Below, piece by piece: positions 56,259 to 64,000 of a stretch of DNA of 64,000 nt. The stretch spans positions 133,120 to 197,119 of the forward strand of contig WOGZ01000018.1 in NCBI GenBank assembly GCA_009733775.1. The letters run 5' to 3'. Both the position numbers and the translations under genes were made by a program. Source of the DNA: Alectoria sarmentosa. Taxonomy: Eukaryota > Ascomycota > Lecanoromycetes > Lecanorales > Parmeliaceae. Every line of letters begins with the position of its first letter. Within the stretch, counting starts at the first letter, position 1. The notes beneath the pieces are model-generated. The model did no database searches, was not told where the DNA came from, and saw only the letters and a program-made list of their open reading frames with translations.

Positions 56259-58082
56259 CTAAATCCACCCCTCAACAGCCCACAACTCCGGCCCGCTCGA
56301 GTCCGGCTCCGGATACCGCTCGAACAGCAACGTCGTCTGCGTCTCCGGCTGCCTGCCGACCAAATGCCGATAGCTCCTCGCCCAATCGCTCGCCCTCGTC
56401 GCCGCCCTCTCCCTGCCCTCCTCCGCATCCTCCTTTTCGCCCATGTGTGCCAACTGGCTCATCACAGACTGTTTCCTATACTCTTCCTTAGCCCAGATGT
56501 CGTCTTCTGGACCAGGGTGGTGGTGGTAGACGGAATCGATTGCGGTTGTGGTTGATGACATGGTCGATCGCTCGTAGGCGTCGATGATGCTCTCTTCTTT
56601 CATGGCGTTGAGGGTTTCCGAGTCGGAATCGCGGAGCGTTGCCGAATCGTCGTCATCGTCATCGTCATCGTCGGTCTCGGTTTGAGCTCCGTCGTACGAG
56701 CCGTCGACGACGGCGGCGCGTTCCTCTTCTTCGGCGATGGCGGCATCGAGTTCTGCTTCCTCTGCTTGCTCCATGCGAAGGGCGTCGCAGAAGTCGCAGC
56801 CTTCGCCTGGTTGATGGCCCGGTGCTTGCGGCTCCTCGGGCGTTTCTTCGTGCACACGGTGTTCTCTTCTCCAGCGCTGCACGCGGACGCGGTCGTGCCC
56901 GATGGATTTCCCCTCCGTCTTCCATTTGGCTTCCCAATCGACTCCTTTGCCTGGGCATGGATCAAGCCATGCTACGCTCGCTGGCCACGGATGAGCTCTG
57001 TGTTTGCGACCCTTTACGCAAATAGTCAGTGCTTTGACCGCCTTGGGGTTTTGGAAGAAATGACTCAACGTACACGCCGGGCACGTGGGTTTCACGCTGA
57101 CGATGCTGCTTGTTTCGTTGATGGGAATGAATATGTCTTTGTAGGGCTGGAGAATCGAGAGCAGATGTTCGGTCTTCTTGGAGATCAATTCCCTGGGGGC
57201 CATCCTCAGCTTGTCAAGTTGAGGACCGATCTCATACGCTACGGCTTCAGTCAGCTCATCAATGTATTTCTGCTCTAGCCAGAAATGGTCGTTGCAAAAA
57301 CAGCGCGGCACTGGGGAGAATTGGCTCCGACTTAGCGGTATGCTTAGGGCGCCTACGACACTGCAGAGCATGGGTGTGCCGACAGGCAGAGAGAGGGTGT
57401 GCGTGAGTGCGGCTATTTGGGACGGTTGTAAGGTGGAATGGCCTGGTGGCGGACGCCCCCAGAGGAACCGGCTTGCGGTGGTCGAGAAGTATGAGGGAGC
57501 ACGCTTAGAGACTGACCGAAGGAGGTTAGTGTTGGAGGTTGCGGGACCTGAAGTTTGTGAACGGGCGGTAGAGGCGTTGGAAGCGGACCGAATGAGTTTG
57601 GATGTTGAGGTTGCGGAGGTGACAGTCGAAGCACGCACGACAGAAGCTTTATAGGTACTAGAGGCGACAGTGGGGGGACGTAGGGTAGAAGTCATAGAAG
57701 CGGGCGTGCTTTCGCGACTTGTGGAAGCGGACCGAATGAGTTTGGACGTGGAAGTTGCAGAGGTGACGGTTGAGGCACGAACGGTAGAAGCTCTGGAGGT
57801 TCTAGAGGCGATTTTTGAAGGATGCACAGGGGAATTTACGAAAGTCGACGTGCTTGCGCGACTTGTGCCCGGACGTAGGAGGTGGGTGGTGGGGCCAGAA
57901 CTTGAGGGCCAGACCGTCGAGGCTGAGCTGGTCCGAGGAGACGACTCGTAAACGGACGAGGCCGAACGCAGGGCAGAACGAGGAGTGGATCTTGTCGATG
58001 CGGAGCCATTCCGGTGAGAGGGATCATAATTGGAAGAGCCCGTGACAGAGAGGTTGCGGGAAATGGAAATGCCGAGACCCAT
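56259..58082 (-). CDS. Orphan protein with internal duplication
   Basis: A single long exon of 607 codons, from the ATG at 58082 (MGLGISISRNLSVTGSSNYD). The first third is Ser/Thr-rich and contains two copies of ASTVTSATSTSKLIRSAS, about 48 residues apart and traceable in the DNA. The middle part looks globular: FLWGRPPPGHSTLQPSQIAA, CFCNDHFWLEQKYIDELTEA, CPACTLSHFFQNPKAVKALT. It has a CPxC pair and later GCDFCDALRMEQ. Acidic runs (DDDDDDDDDS) and a Trp-containing C-terminus follow. No signal peptide. Not a family I can name; perhaps a fungal-specific regulatory protein. The codon use and the lack of stops over 1.8 kb leave little doubt that it is a gene. Confidence 0.78.
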   Translation of the reverse strand: MGLGISISRNLSVTGSSNYDPSHRNGSASTRSTPRSALRSASSVYESSPRTSSASTVWPSSSGPTTHLLRPGTSRASTSTFVNSPVHPSKIASRTSRASTVRASTVTSATSTSKLIRSASTSRESTPASMTSTLRPPTVASSTYKASVVRASTVTSATSTSKLIRSASNASTARSQTSGPATSNTNLLRSVSKRAPSYFSTTASRFLWGRPPPGHSTLQPSQIAALTHTLSLPVGTPMLCSVVGALSIPLSRSQFSPVPRCFCNDHFWLEQKYIDELTEAVAYEIGPQLDKLRMAPRELISKKTEHLLSILQPYKDIFIPINETSSIVSVKPTCPACTLSHFFQNPKAVKALTICVKGRKHRAHPWPASVAWLDPCPGKGVDWEAKWKTEGKSIGHDRVRVQRWRREHRVHEETPEEPQAPGHQPGEGCDFCDALRMEQAEEAELDAAIAEEEERAAVVDGSYDGAQTETDDDDDDDDDSATLRDSDSETLNAMKEESIIDAYERSTMSSTTTAIDSVYHHHPGPEDDIWAKEEYRKQSVMSQLAHMGEKEDAEEGRERAATRASDWARSYRHLVGRQPETQTTLLFERYPEPDSSGPELWAVEGWI

Positions 58083-60394
58083 GGTCGCTGAAGAGGGATG
58101 TGAGTGAGTTTCGGGTCAGGAAGACTTACCTGCTTCAGTGAACTCTATGACTGGTTGATCTGACTGGCAGACCTGACCGAGATGAGTGAGTAGAAGAGGA
58201 TAGTGCACACAGCGGATGGTTGGAGAGAATTTTGAAAGTATTGGGCCGACATATTTGAGGAGGCCTCCCATATGTCAACTTTCTGGACAATAGCAAAGTC
58301 TCTTTGTTCGAGTCTTATTGCATGGTCAATGGCATTGTGCTCAATTCGAGTCCGCCTTGTGGAAGGACAAGGGACCAACGCATCATCAAGAGAGGTACTT
58401 GGACAAAGACAATACTGTACCCTTGTTGCAAGCAAAGGATGGAGGAATGACCATTAAAATGAGAGGACAGTCGGACAGAGGAAATGCAAGACAATGACTC
58501 ATGACACGGCCTGGATCGGCAAGCAGAGGACAGTATGGCTTTCGAGAACAGTGTTAGACTTGCTTGGTTCCCCTTGCCCAGCCTATTTAGGTTCGTCTCA
58601 TGACTTGAAGACTCACATCCGTAAGTTCGTTAGGCAGATAATCGCACGGTTTGTGCACCCAGGTTGCAAATGGTGCCCTCAGGTTGTTTACACGAATTCT
58701 CTCCTACGCTCTGTAAGGTTCTACAGAGGAGCAGCGACGGAGACTCCAACTTCTTCATTCGAGCGACGATTTTGATTTCGAGCTGAGATGTCGTGCAGGT
58801 CCGAGCACAGAGTTTGAGGTTGAGAACTGTAAAGTGAAAGACAATGATGTGGCCCCTCGAGTTAGCTCTCATGTTTCCAGCTCGAACACATTGGCATTTC
58901 GAACCGTTGGTCTGGGTCTAATTCTCCAACCCAGAAAAAATGAAGCTGAGTTAGATAGAGGAGTGTGAAATTGTGCTGATATGCGATGAATAGCTCACAG
59001 GATTAGACAGCTTGGATTTTTTTCGATGGGCAAAGAGAAGCAGGAGCATCAAGAGTTGACAGGATTGCGTTCTGTTGGCCTTCAAATTATCCGAGGGCCA
59101 CATTGATTCGTGTCGCCCATTGTCTTCAGGGGTTGATGGTATTGCGACTGGCACATTCCCTGTTATTGAGGCCAGGTTCAAAGTCTGTTGACGGAAGGTT
59201 ACAGAGGATGCCCATAATATCATGTCGAGAATTCTTCCCTCCTGCATAGCTGCAAAATTACTCGCACAAACCTTTCATTAGAAGGTTTTCGCACTGCACA
59301 ACCAGTCAGGGTAGAGAAGCACGGCTCAATCAAGGTCTGAGCCTGTGAGCAAATCTTCTGTTGAAGCGTTTGTAGACGCTGTCACACGTAGGGTGCAAGT
59401 TTTGACGGAGGTTTAAATCTGATGCGGGCAAGTTCCGAGTCCAAGAGGTTCAGAGGTTTTACTTTGTAGGATCTATCGTGTCCCCCGCCAAGTGGGAGTG
59501 ACGGCTTACACTTGGCGTTGAAGCGATTGGCGTATTATTTGCGTCCTCAAATCGAAGCTGATGGTACCTAGGCAAATGAAAGAGCCAGGGAGACGAGTCT
59601 CGATGGAGAGACAAGTGACATTGAGGCAGGGAAAGCATCAATATTCATCTCCACATAGTGATACTCTAGATCAAACATATCAAAAGGACCAGAATTTGAA
59701 GAAGCTCGCACTCCTTTTATTTATTAACTAAGGTAGTTAATATTGATAGTGGTGTCGTGAAAGTCTAGATTTCGAGCTTAGCATGAACTGGTGCGAGGTT
59801 TAGGACAACTTCAGGGCCTTAGGCAACCGGTTGCCGACCTATGGACCGAATCTCGATGCGCCCAGTCAAACAGCTAGCCCGTCTGGACACCGAGATGCTC
59901 TACCGAGCCCGCCAAGTGCGACGGCTTGGCAAGAGCTTTGGAGCGATTGGCTGACAATTCACCTTGACACCACCTTACCGGCCAGCCCGCGTTGCACCGC
60001 CCTGCCCGGCCGAAACCATCATCCACCTAAATTTAGCTGTTGCTGTGCCCCCAGCACTCTCATCGTCACTACTCTATTCCACCACACTGATCATTCGATT
60101 GCTTCTTCTCCATACTCACACTGTCGTTAGCCATCTCTCCTCTACCATCGACACCAGTTCAACTGCATCGTTGTTAGCTGACAACGGTGGTAGCCATAAT
60201 TGTTGCGGAAGAAAAGAGCCGGGAGGAACAAGGACGGAACGTCAACATAAGCGACCCATTAGGCAACTGTTCGTGCACAAAGCAATACGTCCACGACTTG
60301 TCATCATTGACCTCGTGCATCCTTCAATCTCATCCACGACATCCCGAACATACACATATACAGTTGCGAATCTCGCAACTCATCACAAGACGCC
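58083..60394. other. Long upstream region of the bZIP gene
   Basis: About 2.3 kb between the orphan (-) and bZIP (+). From about 59,895 to the ATG at 60395 the plus strand contains no ATG, which would fit an untranslated leader. Upstream of that short frames exist (one from an ATG at about 59841, around 39 codons). No gene recognised. Confidence 0.45.
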
Positions 60395-62323
60395 ATGACT
60401 ACATTCAAGCTGGAGCCTTCGACGGAGCAATCTCCAGTAGGCAGTTGCTTCGATCCCGACAGCTTCATCAACTACGACCAGACTATCGTCCCAACTCCAT
60501 CCATTTCACCTCTCTCCGCTCACTCCAGGTCTCTTAACAGTCCAACTTCGTCAACAAACATTGAGTCCTCGCAATACCCCGTTCAACCCACCCAACAGTT
60601 TGCCGGCCCAAGCCATCAATATGAGCAATACAGGCAACAAGCTGGCCTCCCCGTCGGTGCATTGGCCAATACCTTTGCTCTCAACCAGGTGGATCAATTC
60701 GGTTATGGCCGGAGTCAGCAGTTCTATGGCACAATGCCACCGTCGGACGGATACTTTGGCATGGGCATGAATGCGGGCGACGACTACTTGGACTTTGGAT
60801 CTGGTCCTGGCTTGGGCTCCTCTATTGACATGGATCTCGACTTCAACAACTCTCCGACAAATGATGTGCCTGTACTCAGCTCGAGCTTCGTCAACCCTGC
60901 TGCTATTGGTGGGCAAGAAAGCCAATCGCAGTCAATTCCGCCCCAGGCTCATCCAGGTCGAGTCTGGCCGGGTATGCATCAACAGCAAGCGGCTTTGGCA
61001 AAGGCTCAAGCCGAAGCACAGCAGCACCTACAACAGCAACGAACCTTGGCATCACAGAAACCTTTACCTTCAACCCACTCTCGCCAAGCCAGCCGTAACG
61101 GAAGCAGTGCAAAGCCTCCCACTGATCCTATCGTCGAAGAAAGCATATCCCGCCTACTCAATCAAATGAGGCACAGTAGCGTTGCTTCTTCAAACGAAGA
61201 CGATGCTGCCACGCCGACAGGTAATGGAACCTCTTCCAATAGCGCTCGCATGAGAAAAGACGAGGAGGACATGGATGAGGATGAGAGGTTACTGGCCAGT
61301 GAGGAAGGGAAGAAGTTGAGCAGCAAGGAGAGGCGCCAGCTGAGAAACAAGGTTTCCGCGAGAGCTTTCCGGTCAAGACGAAAGGGTATGACTATCAGTA
61401 ATTCACTCCACATGGATATGGTTAACTTTTGCGTAGAATACATCGGGCAACTAGAGGGAGAGATCGCCGCCAAGGCCAGTGAGGCTGACGACTTGCGTGC
61501 GAAGAATGAAGAGCTGGTGGCAGAGAACACTCGCTTGACAGACTTGACTCGCATGCTTTTGTCGTCGCCAGCTTTCTCCACTTTCTTGAACGACCTCAGT
61601 GGCACTGGGGCGCCTGCTTCGATGCCAGAGATCTCACATCTCCAGTCGCACACTCCAGCTTCTCGACCTCAATCTGCCGCTTCTCGCAAAGACGTTAACC
61701 CAAACCAAACCACTCCCCGTCCACTACCTACGCAAAACATCCACGTTGGTATGTCAATGATCCCCGAGGAGAGGCCTTATCAATACACTGCCACCGAGTC
61801 CACGAACAATGGCTGGAGTGACAGTAATATGGACTTCGGCGGCCTCTACGATGCTCAAGTCTACGCTGTCACTGAAGTGCCTCAAGGCCCAGCCGTCGAC
61901 TCAATGAGTTTTGCAATGCTTCACGGCAAGACGTCCAACTTCGTTGGCTCCTACCCTAGCGATGACTCCAAGTATGAGCCTGCCGAGATCGAGTCCATAC
62001 CAGCATTGACTGAGAAGGTTGAAATGCCTGAGGTCATCGAACGCCATTCGCAAGAGGTTGACACCGACAGCTCTGATCCTGCCTTCGCTCTGTTCATCGA
62101 CCAACCGTGTACCTCTTCAAAGCCAGCTGCGATGAGACCCGAAGATCACATCTTTGGTGAGATCGAGCTTGAGAAGGTTTTTGGCCGATTTGAACTGGTC
62201 ATTGCAGAGGACTTGAACGAGTCTCAAGAAATCAGCTCTGCGACTGTTGAAAGATTTGAGCGTTTGTGCTCGAGGCTTGATGCAGCTTCGACGAGGGTGG
62301 CTGCCATCACTTCTCACCTGTGA
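60395..62323 (+). CDS. bZIP transcription factor
   Basis: Two exons, 60395-61385 and 61437-62323; 1878 nt (625 aa). Starts MTTFKLEPSTEQSPVGSCFD. The first half is Gln/Ser/Pro-rich, as in activation domains. A linker with acidic residues precedes the basic region SKERRQLRNKVSARAFRSRR (about residues 309-329), spliced to KEYIGQLEGEIAAKASEADD and LRAKNEELVAENTRLTDLT, a leucine zipper with the expected heptads. After the zipper comes SSPAFSTFLNDLS and a long C-terminal half. The basic-region signature N-x-x-S-A-R-A-F is that of the PAP1/CREB-like fungal group. Without a search I cannot tell which orthologue it is. It binds DNA as a dimer in the nucleus. The 51-nt intron 61386-61436 is in frame and stop-free: retained, it would add 17 residues between the basic region and the zipper. 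Confidence 0.87.
   Translation: MTTFKLEPSTEQSPVGSCFDPDSFINYDQTIVPTPSISPLSAHSRSLNSPTSSTNIESSQYPVQPTQQFAGPSHQYEQYRQQAGLPVGALANTFALNQVDQFGYGRSQQFYGTMPPSDGYFGMGMNAGDDYLDFGSGPGLGSSIDMDLDFNNSPTNDVPVLSSSFVNPAAIGGQESQSQSIPPQAHPGRVWPGMHQQQAALAKAQAEAQQHLQQQRTLASQKPLPSTHSRQASRNGSSAKPPTDPIVEESISRLLNQMRHSSVASSNEDDAATPTGNGTSSNSARMRKDEEDMDEDERLLASEEGKKLSSKERRQLRNKVSARAFRSRRKGMTISNSLHMDMVNFCVEYIGQLEGEIAAKASEADDLRAKNEELVAENTRLTDLTRMLLSSPAFSTFLNDLSGTGAPASMPEISHLQSHTPASRPQSAASRKDVNPNQTTPRPLPTQNIHVGMSMIPEERPYQYTATESTNNGWSDSNMDFGGLYDAQVYAVTEVPQGPAVDSMSFAMLHGKTSNFVGSYPSDDSKYEPAEIESIPALTEKVEMPEVIERHSQEVDTDSSDPAFALFIDQPCTSSKPAAMRPEDHIFGEIELEKVFGRFELVIAEDLNESQEISSATVERFERLCSRLDAASTRVAAITSHL
61386..61436 (+). other. 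51-nt in-frame, stop-free intron in the bZIP gene
   Basis: Begins GTATGACTAT and ends TTTTGCGTAG, with a TTAAC branch-like motif near the 3' end. Removing it restores RRKEYIGQLE, the expected link from basic region to zipper. Its length is a multiple of three and its frame has no stop. Confidence 0.78.
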
Positions 62324-62800
62324 ATTTCTTGTTATCGGCGTTTCGGCTTGTGGAGGGTTCGATGGTCTTTGTCACGAACGTTACGGCCTTACTTGTGCTA
62401 GATGACGTATCATCTTTCCTTTCTGATTTCGAAGGTGTTATTTGATGGCGGACTCAGCTCTGCCATCTCTCAACGGCCTCTTTTAGTTGTACTTTACATA
62501 GACCTCAGCCAAGCATCATCTGCTTCAAACCACCAATTCCTCCCCTCGTTCTTTGAAGTCCTTCGTATGTCATCGTCCCTGTCTTCTCTATATAGGGATT
62601 CTTTTATTTCAGGCCTTTGCCACCGAATCTAGCGTGCATGATATTCCCTTAGACACCTCGGCGATACCCGTTGGCATGACCAAAGCGCACCATTCTCCCT
62701 CGAAAGTAATATTCTCAACACTTCACTTTTTTCTTTATTTCAATGTTCTCGAAGATAGCAATGCTAGATTTAGGATCTTTCTCATCTTCTGTAGCGTGTC
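62324..62800. other. Intergenic region
   Basis: About 480 bp between the bZIP stop and the next start on the same strand, probably the 3' UTR and the downstream gene's promoter. The 5' flank of the next gene is pyrimidine-rich. Confidence 0.5.
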
Positions 62801-64000
62801 ATGGATTTCCTACTGCCTCGCGCCATCTGCCGGTTGAAGCCCGCAAACCCACCCCGCATCTTACCTCGAGGCCTGCCCAAACAAGGTAGATGCATCGCCT
62901 CAGCTGTAACAGCTACACAACAACCGGTGCCCTTCGATGAAGCTCCACCATTCCCACTCCGGACTCCACCACACCGACATCCACTGCCTCAAGCGCATCC
63001 TGCGATTCACAATCGGCCACTCAAAGACACGAGACCTTTCTCCGACTTCCTGACCGACAGCTTCTCACGCCAACATGACTACCTGCGGATCTCTGTTACC
63101 GAACGTTGCAACCTTCGATGCACATACTGTATGCCTGAAGAAGGAGTGCCGCTCTCCCCGGCCTCACACCTCCTTACAACGCCTGAGATATCTTACCTCT
63201 CCGCGCTCTTCGTCTCGCAGGGAGTCACGAAGATAAGATTGACGGGAGGGGAACCTACGATACGGAGGGACATAGTGCTGCTCATGCACGAGATAGGAAG
63301 TCTGCGGAATAAAGGGCTGAAAGAGCTATGCATAACAACCAACGGCATCGCCCTCCATAGAAAGCTAGACTCCATGGCAGAAGCAGGCCTCACAGGCGTC
63401 AACCTCTCCCTCGACACCCTCGACCCCTTCCAATTCCAAATCATGACACGCCGCCAAGGCTTCTCCGCCGTCATCCGCAGCGTTGACCGCATACTTGAAA
63501 TGAACCGCCTTGGCGCAGGCATCAAACTGAAAATAAACTGCGTTGTCATGCGCGGCATCAATGAACGCGAGATCATCCCCTTTGTCGAAATGGGGCGGGA
63601 GAAGGATGTTGAGGTCAGGTTTATCGAGTATATGCCCTTCGATGGCAATAAATGGGCGAAAGAAAAGATGTTGAGTTATAAGGAGATGTTGGGGATGATT
63701 AGGGAGAAATATCCAGGGTTGGAGAAAGTGAGGGATGAGATGAATGACACGAGTAAGACCTTTAAGGTGCCGGGGTTTAGGGGGCGGATTGGATTTATTA
63801 CAAGTATGACGCACAACTTTTGTGGGAGCTGTAATCGTTTGAGGATTACGAGTGACGGCAATCTCAAGGTCTGTCTTTTTGGAAATGCAGAAGTCAGCCT
63901 CAGGGATCTACTGCGAAAGGGCAACAATGGTCGACCAATCGATGAGGATGCGATGGAGGCGATCAAGCAAGTCGAAATGGATAGGAGACAGGCTTTGCCA
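62801..64000 (+). CDS. cnxABC: MoaA-type radical SAM enzyme of molybdenum cofactor synthesis (3' truncated)
   Basis: From the ATG at 62801 the frame is open to the window edge (400 codons, no stop), so the gene continues downstream. The first 40 residues (MDFLLPRAICRLKPANPPRI) are basic with no acid apart from one Asp, a likely mitochondrial presequence. The radical SAM motif is CNLRCTYC (Cys 103, 107, 110), followed by TKIRLTGGEPTIRRD. The second 4Fe-4S cluster of MoaA is FCGSCNRLR (Cys about 341, 344) with Cys about 358 in LKVCLFG. GTP 3',8-cyclase makes the first intermediate of Mo-cofactor. In animals and fungi the gene product (MOCS1A; Aspergillus cnxABC) is often joined to a MoaC domain; that part lies beyond the window, so the symbol is an assumption. 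Without Mo-cofactor, nitrate reductase and xanthine dehydrogenase are inactive. Confidence 0.94.
   Translation, partial: MDFLLPRAICRLKPANPPRILPRGLPKQGRCIASAVTATQQPVPFDEAPPFPLRTPPHRHPLPQAHPAIHNRPLKDTRPFSDFLTDSFSRQHDYLRISVTERCNLRCTYCMPEEGVPLSPASHLLTTPEISYLSALFVSQGVTKIRLTGGEPTIRRDIVLLMHEIGSLRNKGLKELCITTNGIALHRKLDSMAEAGLTGVNLSLDTLDPFQFQIMTRRQGFSAVIRSVDRILEMNRLGAGIKLKINCVVMRGINEREIIPFVEMGREKDVEVRFIEYMPFDGNKWAKEKMLSYKEMLGMIREKYPGLEKVRDEMNDTSKTFKVPGFRGRIGFITSMTHNFCGSCNRLRITSDGNLKVCLFGNAEVSLRDLLRKGNNGRPIDEDAMEAIKQVEMDRRQALP

Noticed and set aside
1..64000. CRISPR arrays, bacterial operons, rRNA genes
   Set aside because: No spaced direct repeats, ribosome binding sites or rRNA core sequence were seen; gene structure is fungal throughout.

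Overview
The window is a stretch of nuclear chromosome from a filamentous ascomycete (Pezizomycotina). The evidence is eukaryotic gene structure with short GT-AG introns (mostly 48-60 nt, often with a CTAA/CTGAC branch-like motif), fungal-specific families (PTH11-like rhodopsin-domain protein, F-box proteins, microsomal P450, Sur2, a MoaA-type Mo-cofactor enzyme with a presequence) and one AT-rich block whose changes look like repeat-induced point mutation (RIP). I cannot name the species; a leotiomycete or dothideomycete would fit.

Layout, left to right. 1-894: 3' end of a Gln-rich regulator, possibly SAGA subunit Spt20. 1370-4117 (-): mitochondrial PPR protein. 4379-6364 (+): histidine phosphatase with two tiny exons. 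7493-9687 (-): P450. 12100-13876 (+): WRAP73/Wdr8-like WD40 protein. 15380-17523 (-): amino-acid permease. 19045-21725: degenerate DNA transposon with 27-bp inverted ends and a TA target duplication. 21961-23259 (-): PTH11-like receptor. 24541-25333 (-): GNAT. 27877-28890 (-): secreted orphan. 29197-30334 (-): orphan with Cys motifs. 30335-33990: gene-poor. 33991-34524 (+): orphan. 34923-35453 (-): F-box-like protein. 35854-36427 (-): decayed secreted-protein gene. 37467-40595 (-): large Ser-rich secreted protein ending in a Cys-rich module. 42342-43479 (+): fungal orphan. 44201-44762 (+): ribosomal protein eS25. 44956-45841 (-): cytochrome-b5-like MAPR protein. 46840-47583 (+): GNAT pseudogene. 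48334-49814 (-): Gtr2/RagC GTPase. 50477-52451 (+): F-box protein. 52862-53630 (-): TCTP. 54129-55673 (+): Sur2. 56259-58082 (-): orphan. 60395-62323 (+): bZIP factor. 62801-64000 (+): MoaA-type enzyme, cut by the window edge.

The right third (44-64 kb) is dense in conserved housekeeping genes: translation (eS25, TCTP), TORC1 signalling (Gtr2), sphingolipid hydroxylation (Sur2) and Mo-cofactor synthesis. The 17-43 kb part is looser and holds the transposon, both orphan and secreted genes, one decayed gene and simple repeats. I see no biosynthetic gene cluster, CRISPR or viral operon. The points most worth a second look are a 51-nt stop-free intron inside the bZIP domain, the TIR element with G-to-A-only differences between its ends, and the two decayed genes.

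Exon boundaries were assigned by eye from splice signals, reading frame and family conservation. Where I give a protein length, the exon sums were checked to be divisible by three.
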